Shown: piece by piece, positions 1-7,373 of the stretch | Numbering within the stretch: position 1 is the first letter of the stretch | Layout: the number at the start of each line of letters is the position of its first letter | DNA from: Thiosocius sp963719025 | GTDB lineage: Bacteria > Pseudomonadota > Gammaproteobacteria > Chromatiales > Chromatiaceae | Reading direction: 5' to 3' | Assembly (NCBI GenBank): GCA_963719025.1 | Contig: CAVRBK010000057.1 | Location: 1 to 8,051, forward strand | Length of the DNA stretch: 8,051 nt | Position numbers and translations under genes: made by a program | Notes under the pieces: model-generated | Told to the model about the DNA's origin: nothing | What the model saw: the letters and a program-made list of their open reading frames with translations, nothing else | Databases searched by the model: none

Positions 1-67
1 CCAAAACCACGCCAATGGAGAGGAAGCTGGTGATCCAGAGATCGCTGATTGGCGTTGCGTCAGGCAT
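1..67 (-). CDS. 5' end of an unidentified gene, cut by the window edge
   Basis: An ATG at 67-65 on the minus strand opens a frame that stays open to the window edge and gives 22 residues beginning MPDATPISDLW and ending in a hydrophobic run (FLSIGVVL). This could be the start of an N-terminal membrane segment or anchor. Upstream of the ATG is a purine-rich stretch (AGGGG, then AAGAAA), but its spacing is not ideal for a ribosome binding site. Too little is visible to name a family. The frame could also be open by chance. Confidence 0.35.
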   Translation of the reverse strand, partial: MPDATPISDLWITSFLSIGVVL

Positions 68-380
68 CTTGATTTCTTACCCCTGCGCGGTATCAGTATG
101 CGTCATACGAGCGGACTGAGCGCGCCTAGCAAAATCATACTTGAGGCAGGTCATCCGGGCGTTGAACAATATCAGGAAAGCGTATTCCGAATATAAACTG
201 CAGGTTCGCACAGCGATTGCGGCTCTCAGTCAGCGGGCTACATCGGCTCCTGCGACAGACACGCCGCTCACCCAGTGCCAAGGCTGATTGCCGGTGCACA
301 ATTGCGCCTCCCCCGGCGTGCGGAGCCCGGCACAAAGCGCCGTGGTGTCTCGGTCGTCCGCATGAACAATATACTGGACC
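68..380. other. Intergenic stretch, no supported gene
   Basis: About 310 bases lie between the start of the leftmost minus-strand gene and the stop of the lipase gene. Frames here are short, or overlap the lipase gene in another phase, and none shows recognisable protein sequence. A small palindrome (GTATG, 3-base gap, CATAC) at 96-108 lies about 30 bases upstream of the 67-65 ATG and could be an operator half-site pair, but this is weak. No convincing hairpin followed by a T-run was seen that would end the lipase transcript. Confidence 0.5.
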
Positions 381-1463
381 TCATTGAGGGCACTTGCTCC
401 AGGCGTCTTTCGACACCTGCACACTACAACTCGCTTTTTGGCCTTCAATGAACGCGCTGGTACACGAAACACCCGGTGAGAGCTCGCCAACACCCTGGTT
501 CCACGCCGTATCGCCGAGTTGTTCAGCGTTGGCGTTCGCCCGGAGGTATTCGGTGAGGCCCAGCATCGAATGGGACCGCTCGTTGGGAAATCTAACTTCC
601 TGTACATGGCGCTCAGGGGGGAAGAAAATCTTGTGGAAGATCCTCAACTTGGAAAGTATTTCATAAGCGTCATAGACGCGGAAAATTCTTGGCTCTCCGT
701 CGGGCACCGAGTCTATGCAAGAGCAAGCGGCTATTTGGTTCTCAACCGTTTGACCGGTGAAGCCAGTGACAGAGCTGGGATCGAAAACAATTGCCTGAAC
801 AACCCGATTCGGATTGGAATAGAGGATGTGCTGAGCCAATCCCCCGCCCAATGAGTGGCCAGTCGTAAAATAATGCGGTTGTTCTTTTGTTTTTCCGTCG
901 AAATGTTGAAATACCTTCTGCGCTAACGCCCGTGCCCTGCTGTACTGATCGTCCATCGGCAGAAAACGCGTTAACCAATGCGCGTTTCCGTAGGCCCAGT
1001 CTTTGCCCCCCCATGTTCCTCTGAACGCAATGGCTACTTCTTTTTTTGCGCCCGTGTTTCGTTCCCATACCCTAAAATAAAGGCCAACGTCATCTTCACA
1101 CGGAGGGATCCAGAGAGGCGCCCGGATTTCCTTCCAGCCTCTCACGCCCAAGGTTCTCTCAAGTTTCTCTCTATCTTGAGGTGATATTTTGCGTTCCTCC
1201 AACGGCGTTCCGCAGTCTTCATCCTCAGCGTAGGCAAGTGACGACATGGCAGCAAATGAAAGAAACCTCTCACTTGCGGCGGGCAGGTTAGCTAGGAACA
1301 TTCGATAGTGTGAAGATCGAATTCGTGGCTCGTTTTGACCCAAAACTTCCCCACCACAGTCTTCGATTGCCAGGTGAGTGCATCCCCCCACCAAGATGCT
1401 TGTGAGGATTAGCAATACGATCGAGTACTTACTATTGCGAATCATGGATTGAGGTCGAGGCAT
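381..1463 (-). CDS. Class 3 lipase-like (alpha/beta hydrolase) outer-membrane lipoprotein
   Basis: A 360-residue protein, complete in the window. The N-terminus is a lipoprotein signal: positive residues (R9, K12), a hydrophobic run at 15-25, then VGGC with Cys28 as the predicted lipidated residue. Thr follows it, which by the Lol rule favours the outer membrane. FRGT at 147-150 followed by a Trp/Gly-rich segment, and GHSLGG at 202-207, are hallmarks of class 3 (fungal-type) lipases. Ser204 is the predicted nucleophile; Asp265 (RVYDAYEIL) and His298 (RSHSM) are the best candidates for the rest of the triad. The enzyme probably hydrolyses acyl esters or phospholipids at the cell surface; the substrate cannot be read from sequence. 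The start at 1463 is chosen over the ATG at 1445 because an AAAGGA ribosome binding site sits 9 bases upstream. Several Cys pairs near the C-terminus could form disulfides, consistent with export. The gene looks less GC-rich than the c-di-GMP gene, which hints at separate acquisition. Confidence 0.8.
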   Translation of the reverse strand: MPRPQSMIRNSKYSIVLLILTSILVGGCTHLAIEDCGGEVLGQNEPRIRSSHYRMFLANLPAASERFLSFAAMSSLAYAEDEDCGTPLEERKISPQDREKLERTLGVRGWKEIRAPLWIPPCEDDVGLYFRVWERNTGAKKEVAIAFRGTWGGKDWAYGNAHWLTRFLPMDDQYSRARALAQKVFQHFDGKTKEQPHYFTTGHSLGGGLAQHILYSNPNRVVQAIVFDPSSVTGFTGQTVENQIAACSCIDSVPDGEPRIFRVYDAYEILSKLRIFHKIFFPPERHVQEVRFPNERSHSMLGLTEYLRANANAEQLGDTAWNQGVGELSPGVSCTSAFIEGQKASCSVQVSKDAWSKCPQ

Positions 1464-1472
1464 GATGAGTGT

Positions 1473-1478
1473 TCCTTT
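1473..1478 (-). promoter_or_regulatory. Ribosome binding site of the lipase gene
   Basis: Read on the minus strand, AAAGGA lies 9 bases before the ATG at 1463-1461. No comparable purine motif precedes the second in-frame ATG (1445-1443), so this site decides the start. No clear sigma70 promoter was found between here and the transposase relic. The best -10-like hexamer (TAAACT, just upstream) has a poor -35 partner. Confidence 0.6.
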
Positions 1479-1532
1479 ACTCTTTGTATCTGCAGTTTAG
1501 CCGACCCTGTGTGATATCAGCCAAAAACCCAA

Positions 1533-2215
1533 TCAGGTTCCGGCCGAAATGCGACGGTGATTGGTGCCAATACCGGCGCGGAGCAACAGACACAAAGTGC
1601 CGCGGCGCTTCGAGAGTCCAGAGGAACTATTCGATGGCGTCATCTGATCGTTGCACTTCAAAGTTGCTAGTGGGCCCCGAGAGAACGTTGACCCGTTGGA
1701 AGCGGACGTTCCTGTTCTTGGTAAGCAACAGGCGGTGCTCCGTAATCGGCGGCCGGCTGACACAGCGACACAGTCGTTCGAGCTTCTTGCGCTCATCCGC
1801 CCGTGCCGCCACGCTGGCATGCAGCCAAAATCCGGCCGCCTTGCCAACTCCTTTATCGAACGGCTCGTCGCACGTCGGCAGTTTCTACATTCTGGACACC
1901 TTGCGACCATGCTGCGGCCCAATGGCGATGCGTTTAGTGATTGGTGTCCGACCCGCCGAGCCAAGGGGGTGTTCCATCGGTCCAGTCTCGGGGCCGTCAC
2001 CAGCCAGGTAGCTATTTTCCGCATCCCGTGCCAATAGTCCCCAGCGCTCCAGGTATCGACCGATACGCCGCCCCAGATTCTGGACCAGATAGGAGAGTTC
2101 GGCGCTCGATTGCGCCTTCACCCAGCGGAAACGCAGTCAGCCATAGGGACGCTCGGAGTACAATCCAACGAGGAACAGCAGGTTCAGCAGCACCCGGGGC
2201 ACCTTCGCGCCGGTG
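1533..2215 (-). pseudogene. IS91-family transposase, central fragment, decayed
   Basis: Minus-strand translation follows the central part of an IS91-type rolling-circle (HUH) transposase. From about 2190 it reads LLFLVGLYSERPYG, stop, LRFRWVKA. It continues through RRIGRYLERWGLLARDAENSYLA, IAIGPQHGRKV, an in-frame TAG, then CDEPFDKGVGKAAGFWLHAS, VAARADERKKLERLC and VSRPPITEHRL. Near 1540-1570 a frameshifted APNHRR motif is still visible. Disruptions are TGA at 2137-2139, TAG near 1882-1884, a stop near 1624-1626 and at least one frameshift after that. The residue before VSRP, usually Tyr in this family as I recall it (a candidate catalytic Tyr), is Cys here (codon 1762-1764). The N-terminal zinc-binding part and the C-terminus are missing. 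The match comes from remembered family sequence, not a search, but the number of matching blocks makes the family call fairly secure. Confidence 0.8.
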
Positions 2216-2393
2216 AGGCTGCGGTGACGGCGGAGATCGAGGTGAAGGCTTCGAATTGATCAACCCGCTCGAATTCATGTCCCTGCGTTTCCTCAAGCGT
2301 TTTGATTCCGTTCTCCGCTGCCCGGCGGCAGTCTCTTTGTACCCCGGCTTCTTGTGACAGCGTGCCACGGCCGCGCTGCTGCCCATTCGAGAA
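2216..2393. other. Unassigned stretch upstream of the c-di-GMP gene
   Basis: Homology to the transposase stops near 2215. Up to the ATG at 2394 no frame gives recognisable protein, although minus-strand frames stay open for 40-120 codons. This may be more decayed mobile-element sequence together with the promoter region of the downstream gene. No strong -35/-10 pair was seen. Confidence 0.4.
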
Positions 2394-5300
2394 ATGACGG
2401 GATGCGCGTTAAAATCACAAACAGAGCAACTGCCGAGTCATGAGTCCTTACCTGTGAAATCCCTGCCACCAAGCACGCTGTCTCAGCTCGACAGCTCGGC
2501 GTTGCCCGAAGAGGTCATCGCCGGCCTGTTCGACAGGAACCCGCTGCCGATGTGGATCTACGATCTGCAGACGCTCGCGTTCCTGGCCGTGAATGACGCC
2601 GCGATCGAACGCTACGGCTATGCGCGCGAGGAGTTCCTGGCGATGACGATCGCCGACATCCGGCCACCGGAGGACGTCCCCGCACTGCGCCGCAATGTGG
2701 CCACGGTCGGCGACACGCTGGACCGTGCCGGCACCTGGCGGCACCTGCGCAAGGACGGCTCGCTGATCCATGTCGAGATCACCTCCTACCCGCTCAATTT
2801 CCTCAACCAGCGGGCGGAGCTAGTAATCGCCTACGACGTGTCGCGCCAGGTTGCCGACGAGTCGAATCTCAACCGCCTGCTCGAACTCGAACGCATCATC
2901 GCCGGTGTCGCGCGCCAGCTGTATCAACAGAATGACCTGGATAAGGTGATCGACAATGCGCTGGGTCTGATGGGGCGATTCGGCAATGCCAGCCGCGCCT
3001 ACCTGTTTCGCTTCGATAACACCGACCAGACCATGCACAACTCGCATGAATGGTGTAACGAGGGCGTTGAAGTGCAGAAACCCGATCTGCAGTCGCTGCC
3101 GATGGCGGATTTCGACTGGTCGATGCGACAGATGCTCGCCGGCGAGACACTGTCGATCCCGGACGTGTCGGTACTGCCCGACGACGCGGCCAATGAACGC
3201 GCAATACTGCAGTCCCAGGACATCAAGTCGCTGATCATGGTGCCGGTGCCGAGCGGCGACGAAACCGGCGGTTTCCTCGGCTTCGATGACGTTATCACCG
3301 CCGGGCCCTGGGACGAGCGCGCTATCCGCCTGCTCGAGATGGCGGCGGAGCTGATCGGCGCGGCGATACAGCGCCGCAAGGATCGCGAGGCCCTGGCACT
3401 CAGCGCCCGGCAATTGCAGTCGGTAATGCGCAGCGCGGCGCATTTCGTGTTCTACCGCCTGTCGATCGACACGACCGCAGAGCATCAGGCCAGGGTCGAC
3501 TTCGTCACTGATTCAATACGCGACATCGTCGGCATCGATCCGGCCGCACCCTTCCACATGTGGTTCGAACATGTCCACCCGGACGACCTGCAGGCGCTTG
3601 AGGTCAAGAATGCCAGGGCCGCAGGAGAAGGCACGGCGCTGGACACTACGATCCGGATGCATCATGCCGATGATGACAACTGGCGCTGGATCCGGGTGGT
3701 ATCCAACCCGGTGCGCAATGCCGCCGGCGTCGTCACCAACTACAACGGCATCCTGCTCGATGTCAGCGACATGGTCGAGGCCGCGCAGGCGCTGGAGGCC
3801 GAGCGCGATTTCGCCGAGGCGGTGATGGATACCGTCGGCGCCCTGATCGTCGTGCTCGATCGCGAGGGTCGCATCGTGCAGTTCAACCGCGCCTGCGAGA
3901 CGCTAACGGGGTATGACTTCGAAGAGGTCCGTGGCCGCCCCGTCTGGGACCTTCTGCTCCTTACCGAGGAGCGTGATGCTGTGCGCGCGGTCTTCAGTGG
4001 CATCAAGCGCCTGCCGGAACAGAGTCACCACGAGAACCACTGGCTGAGCAAAGACGGCCGCAAGCTGCTTATCGATTGGTCCAATACCGCGATCACCGGG
4101 CCGGGCGGTGAGCTCCTGTACGCCATCGCCACCGGAATCGACATCACCGGGCGTCGACAGGCCGAGGGTACCGTCCGCAAGTTGTCGAGTGCGGTCGAAC
4201 AGGCGGCGAACGGGATCGTGATCATCGATCACGAGGGTATCGTCGAGTATGCCAACCCGGCCTATGCCGACATCAGGGGCCTGCCGGCCGACGCACTGCT
4301 CGGCGAGCCCGCCGAGTTCCTCGGCACGCGCACCGATCACGATGCCGAGCGTGATCCCATGTGGCGGGAGATGATCGAGGGCAGGACCTGGCGCGGCGAG
4401 GTGGAAAGACAAAACCGCGTGGGACGCAGTTGCTGGCTGGCAATATCGGTGTCGCCGGTGCGCAACCCGGAGGCTGAAACGATGCATTACGCCGTGCTGG
4501 TTGAGGACATCACCCAGATTAAGAACGCACAGCGGGATCTCGAGCGGATGGCCACCTTCGATCCGCTGACCGGCCTGCCCAACCGGCGCCTTTTCCGTGA
4601 TCGCCTTTCGCACAGCCTCGAGGCGATCCACCGTCACGGCGAGCGGCTTGCACTGCTGTACCTCGACCTCGACAACTTCAAGCGCATCAACGACTCGCTC
4701 GGTCACGACATCGGCGACATCCTGCTGGTCGAGGTGGCCCAGCGCCTCGAACATACCGTGCGCCGAGAGGATACCGTGGCCCGGCTGGGCGGCGACGAGT
4801 TCGTGATCGTGGTCCGCCTGAACGATGACAACTTCGATGTCGGCAGGCTGGCGCAGAAACTCCTGACACGGGTGCGCGAGCCGATCGTCGCCGCGCAACA
4901 CGAGGTTGTGATCACTGCCAGCATCGGCATCACCTTTGCACCCGACGACTCGCTCGATCCCGGCACCCTGCTGCGCAATGCCGATCTCGCGATGTACCGG
5001 GTCAAGGCCCGCGGACGCGATGCCTACGGCTATTTCGAGGGACGTATGAACGTCGAGGCGGCGCGCCGCCTGAGCATGGAGGGCGAGCTCCGACAGGCCT
5101 TCAATGCCGGCATCATCCAGTCCTACTTCCAACCCATCATCCGGCTGCAGGACATGCGCATCGTCGGTTTCGAGGCCCTGGCGCGGTGGCCACACCCGGA
5201 GTACGGCTTCATCCCTCCGGACCAGTTCATCCCGGTCGCCGAAGACTGCGGCCTGATACTGCCGCTCGGCGAGCACCTGCTCGAACGTGCCGCGGAGGAG

Positions 5301-5846
5301 CTGCTCACGCTGCGCGCGGCGCTGGCCGGGGACCTCTACGTCGCGGTCAACCTGTCTGCCCGCCAGACCTACGATGCCCGGCTGTTCGAGACCATCGTTG
5401 CGATCGTCAAACGCACCGGCCTGCCACCCGAGGGCCTGCGGCTGGAACTCACCGAGAGCCTGCTGATGCGCGACTTCATGGTCACCGGCACGCTGTTGCA
5501 GCGCCTGCGTGAACACCTCGGGACGCGGATCGCGATTGACGACTTCGGAACCGGCTATTCCTCGCTCAGCTACCTCAAGCGGCTGCCGATCGATGCGCTC
5601 AAGGTCGATCGCAGTTTTGTCCAGGATATTCCGGAAGACAGCAGCGACATGGAGATCACCTCCGCGGTGATCGCGATGGCGCGGGCGCTGCACAAGGACG
5701 TGATTGCCGAAGGTGTCGAGACGCCGGCGCAACTCGAGTACCTGCAGTCACAGGGCTGCGGCTTCGGCCAGGGCTACCTGCTCGGCCGGCCGGCACCGCC
5801 AGCCCAGTTCGCTGACAGCCCGCTGTACGTGCCGGTCGACGGGTGA
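2394..5846 (+). CDS. PAS-GAF-PAS-PAS-PAS-GGDEF-EAL cyclic di-GMP signalling protein
   Basis: A 1150-residue soluble protein with no membrane segment or signal peptide, so it likely acts in the cytoplasm. Approximate domain order: PAS 41-150, GAF 163-327, PAS (PAS_3-like) 335-460, PAS 476-585, PAS 596-705, GGDEF 719-885, EAL 895-1140. The diguanylate cyclase site is intact: GGDEF at 799-803, metal-binding Asp758, and guanine-contacting Asn766 and Asp775 by alignment to PleD. An RxxD inhibitory site (R790, D793) lies five residues before GGDEF, so product inhibition is expected. The phosphodiesterase site also appears complete: Gln913, E927-A-L, Asn986, Glu1021, D1049-D1050-FGTG, Lys1070, Glu1106, Glu1109, Gln1126. 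The protein may therefore make pGpG from c-di-GMP, make c-di-GMP, or switch between the two on signals sensed by PAS/GAF. No cofactor is identifiable. The ATG at 2394 has only a GAGAA directly before it, a poor site; GTG at 2454 is an alternative that leaves all domains intact. Confidence 0.93.
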   Translation: MTGCALKSQTEQLPSHESLPVKSLPPSTLSQLDSSALPEEVIAGLFDRNPLPMWIYDLQTLAFLAVNDAAIERYGYAREEFLAMTIADIRPPEDVPALRRNVATVGDTLDRAGTWRHLRKDGSLIHVEITSYPLNFLNQRAELVIAYDVSRQVADESNLNRLLELERIIAGVARQLYQQNDLDKVIDNALGLMGRFGNASRAYLFRFDNTDQTMHNSHEWCNEGVEVQKPDLQSLPMADFDWSMRQMLAGETLSIPDVSVLPDDAANERAILQSQDIKSLIMVPVPSGDETGGFLGFDDVITAGPWDERAIRLLEMAAELIGAAIQRRKDREALALSARQLQSVMRSAAHFVFYRLSIDTTAEHQARVDFVTDSIRDIVGIDPAAPFHMWFEHVHPDDLQALEVKNARAAGEGTALDTTIRMHHADDDNWRWIRVVSNPVRNAAGVVTNYNGILLDVSDMVEAAQALEAERDFAEAVMDTVGALIVVLDREGRIVQFNRACETLTGYDFEEVRGRPVWDLLLLTEERDAVRAVFSGIKRLPEQSHHENHWLSKDGRKLLIDWSNTAITGPGGELLYAIATGIDITGRRQAEGTVRKLSSAVEQAANGIVIIDHEGIVEYANPAYADIRGLPADALLGEPAEFLGTRTDHDAERDPMWREMIEGRTWRGEVERQNRVGRSCWLAISVSPVRNPEAETMHYAVLVEDITQIKNAQRDLERMATFDPLTGLPNRRLFRDRLSHSLEAIHRHGERLALLYLDLDNFKRINDSLGHDIGDILLVEVAQRLEHTVRREDTVARLGGDEFVIVVRLNDDNFDVGRLAQKLLTRVREPIVAAQHEVVITASIGITFAPDDSLDPGTLLRNADLAMYRVKARGRDAYGYFEGRMNVEAARRLSMEGELRQAFNAGIIQSYFQPIIRLQDMRIVGFEALARWPHPEYGFIPPDQFIPVAEDCGLILPLGEHLLERAAEELLTLRAALAGDLYVAVNLSARQTYDARLFETIVAIVKRTGLPPEGLRLELTESLLMRDFMVTGTLLQRLREHLGTRIAIDDFGTGYSSLSYLKRLPIDALKVDRSFVQDIPEDSSDMEITSAVIAMARALHKDVIAEGVETPAQLEYLQSQGCGFGQGYLLGRPAPPAQFADSPLYVPVDG

Positions 5847-5869
5847 TGGCTGAGGGTCTGAATGCGAAC

Positions 5870-6200
5870 CAAGCGCGAATTGTGCGACGTGACGGCAATT
5901 CGAGTAGGAACCAGCGTCCGCGGATGACCGTGACACCACCTGGCATATAGCGCAACCGTTACGGCGGAACGATCGGGAAGCTGATCCCGGCATGCAGGTC
6001 GCGCGGGCCGGTATCAGCGTCGCGCTCCGTCTCCGCACGGAGTTCGCGGCCCGCCGCAATGAAGGCCTGTTCACCCCACTCCAGCGAGCCCGTCCCCGAC
6101 TGCCAGGACACGTGCGGCCGGGTGCGCTCCATCAGCAGCAATCGCCAGCTCGTGCACAAACCAGCACCGACTGTGGGCGCTTGAACTCGGACTCGAGCAC
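5870..6200 (-). pseudogene. nudB: nudB relic (Nudix dihydroneopterin triphosphate pyrophosphatase)
   Basis: Three joined segments on the minus strand read as NudB, the Nudix enzyme that removes pyrophosphate from dihydroneopterin triphosphate in folate synthesis. The first (about 6200-6146) contains SEFKRPQSVLVCARAGD. After a frameshift near 6142-6146 comes LLLMERTRPHVSWQSGTGS, LEWGEQAF, RELRAETE, DLHAGISFPIVPP. A TAA at 5959-5961 then replaces the usual Trp, and RLRYMPGGVT, FLLELPSRRTIR follows to about 5870. The expected GX5EX7REUXEEXGU box is damaged: the first Glu of the EE pair is Ala (codon 6034-6036) and the later Gly is Glu, so metal binding would be lost. The C-terminal part is absent, and the relic ends about 24 bases from the stop of the convergent GGDEF/EAL gene. 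It sits directly downstream of an aspS relic, matching the aspS-nudB order of gammaproteobacteria. Confidence 0.75.
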
Positions 6201-6225
6201 CGACGGCCGCCGCGAATCGTTGCGC

Positions 6226-6372
6226 TCAGCCCTCGCTCTCGACCTGGGACGTACGCACCCGCGGGTGCAACTTGCGCAGTTGGCCATGCGAGACTTCGAA
6301 CGGGGCCTGGGTGAGCAGTCAAGTCGCGCTCTGGGGTTTCGGGAACACTATGACGCCGTGGATCGAGCTGGA
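6226..6372 (-). pseudogene. aspS: aspS 3'-end relic (aspartyl-tRNA synthetase C-terminus)
   Basis: Minus-strand reading gives SSSIHGVIVFPKPQSAT, a TGA stop at 6319-6321, then LLTQAPFEVSHGQLRKLHPR and a short tail ending in TGA at 6226-6228. This matches the conserved C-terminal end of bacterial AspRS (GASSIRDVIAFPK, QSA, C, LLTQAP, LRELHI). The internal TGA falls where Cys is usual. Only about the last 45 codons remain; the catalytic and anticodon-binding regions are absent. Upstream the match stops abruptly at about 6372, where IS91-type terminal sequence begins. Because aspS is essential, a complete copy must exist elsewhere, so this is a truncated duplicate or foreign piece. It is followed by a nudB relic, supporting the identification. 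Confidence 0.72.
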
Positions 6373-6592
6373 GTATAGGTCGCATAAAGCCCATATTTCC
6401 GGATTCTCCCCATGTTTCCTCAGCGCGCCCACCAACCGCAAGATCGCCTGTGGGTGGGGATTTCGACCCGAATCCCAGCTACCAAGCCGCGTTGCAGCGC
6501 GATTTTTTGGCACCTTCGCCCCCACAGCGCGAGCGAATACCCACCGCGTCAATGGATGATGCAGCCTGGTGAATGATGTCGTCATGGATTGG
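6373..6592 (-). mobile_element. Terminal non-coding end of the right-hand IS91-family remnant
   Basis: This stretch lies downstream of the transposase stop (6593-6595) and upstream of the aspS relic. It has no supported gene, although one minus-strand frame is open through most of it. Its position between the transposase C-terminus and an abruptly truncated host gene suggests the IS terminus, with the element/aspS junction at about 6372/6373. IS91-family elements lack terminal inverted repeats and target duplications, so the boundary is inferred from where the aspS match ends. Confidence 0.5.
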
Positions 6593-6802
6593 TCAGTCGA
6601 ACAAACTCGCTTGGGGTGGCGCCCGGCACGGCGGCCGCCTCGGGGCTTCGGGCTCAGCCGTCTTCGCATCCAAGTGTGTGAGGATCTTCTCGATCACCAC
6701 GGGATCTTCGATACAGGCAATGATCTGCACGGACCCTGCACAGACCGGGCAGGTCTCGATATCGATGTTGAACACCCGTTTCAGGCGCTGCGCCAGATCA
6801 TC
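6593..6802 (-). pseudogene. IS91-family transposase, C-terminal fragment
   Basis: About 70 residues on the minus strand match the C-terminus of IS91-type transposases: DLAQRLKRVFNIDIETCPVC, then GSVQIIACIEDPVVIEKILT, a Pro/Arg-rich linker (RRPPCRAPPQ) and the terminal SLFD. The CxxC pair is the usual zinc-ribbon-like element. The frame stays open to 6901, but residues before about 6802 do not resemble the family, so the fragment is truncated there and lacks the catalytic region. It has the same orientation as the central fragment at 1533-2215, and the two keep different, non-overlapping parts of the protein. Confidence 0.82.
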
Positions 6803-7293
6803 GCGGCGAAGCGTTATGGAACGTCCGCCATTGGCGAGTGCCACAACGATGAATAGAGAGGCCAGACTGTGCAGTATTGGCCGTGAGCGCCAGTTAGCCA
6901 ATCCCGGCGAATAGCGCTTCCTGGCGACTCAGTTCACGCCCTGGCTTATGTCCGTTCATGGCCGACTCCGGCTGTTCCCAGTTTTCTCCGAAAGCCGCCA
7001 GTGGATAGATGAAGGTTCGGCGAGGGTCAGCTATGCGGGACCTATCCCCAAAGACAGCACCCGGCCATAACCGGGCGTTCGAGGTTGCACCGGGGAGTTA
7101 TCGTGTAATGTGGTTAGCGGACGTTCGAGTTGTGCGCTGCAATAGGCGGTTGCCGACCCTGAAGAGACATTCGAGGGGCTGGCTTACTCGGCAGGACCCA
7201 CAAACCTGACGATCCGAGCCCTGATCATCGGGAGTGGATAACCTGCTGATACCGGGACCTACACGTTGAAGTGTTCCCAGGCATCATCCTGAC
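6803..7293. other. Intergenic or decayed stretch, no supported gene
   Basis: No frame in these roughly 490 bases shows recognisable protein. A minus-strand frame from about 7117 to 6894 encodes 74 residues without a convincing start and with no match I recognise. A plus-strand frame at 7009-7209 is low-complexity and Arg-rich, as expected by chance. Three TTCGAG words spaced 46 and 47 bases apart (near 7078, 7124 and 7170) are the only regularity seen. Confidence 0.5.
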
Positions 7294-7299
7294 TATACT
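7294..7299 (+). promoter_or_regulatory. Possible -10 element upstream of the hydrolase gene
   Basis: TATACT matches the sigma70 -10 consensus at five of six positions and lies 75 bases before the ATG at 7374. No good -35 box is present at 16-18 bases; TTGAAG at 7265-7270 is 23 bases away. Weak support. Confidence 0.25.
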
Positions 7300-7361
7300 T
7301 GCAAGCGAAGACTGTTTTCTGCGCTTTTTGAAAATTCTGGCAGCGTACGCATTTGGCAACT

Positions 7362-7366
7362 GGAGG
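7362..7366 (+). promoter_or_regulatory. Ribosome binding site of the hydrolase gene
   Basis: GGAGG ends 7 bases before the ATG at 7374, close to ideal spacing. It fixes that ATG as the start, in preference to an in-frame TTG at 7353 that would lie upstream of the site. The signal peptide begins exactly at this ATG. Confidence 0.75.
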
Positions 7367-7373
7367 CCAACTC

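Noticed and set aside
96..108. Palindrome GTATG-CGT-CATAC as an operator
   Set aside because: Five-base arms are easily found by chance and no promoter could be placed around them.
230..607. 125-codon minus-strand frame overlapping the 3' end of the lipase gene
   Set aside because: It overlaps the well-supported lipase frame, is low-complexity and Arg/Ser-rich, and has no recognisable domain.
1469..2216. Plus-strand open frames across the left transposase relic
   Set aside because: The minus strand carries the recognisable transposase blocks here; the plus-strand products are antisense and show no family features.
3903..5732. 609-codon minus-strand open frame opposite the GGDEF/EAL gene
   Set aside because: It is the antisense shadow of a GC-rich gene. 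The plus-strand frame has unambiguous GGDEF and EAL domains, and the antisense product is a His/Val/Gln-rich composition without motifs.
5876..5902. Inverted repeat CGAATTG / CAATTCG just after the GGDEF/EAL stop, as a terminator
   Set aside because: Stem of 7 bp with a 13-base loop, AT-rich, no T-run on either strand, and it lies inside the nudB relic where the sequence is explained by former coding.
6319..6321. TGA at the usual Cys position of the aspS relic, as possible recoding (selenocysteine or alternative code)
   Set aside because: Only the last ~45 codons of the gene remain and the neighbouring nudB relic has TAA and frameshift damage, so simple decay explains it. The intact genes here end in ordinary stops.
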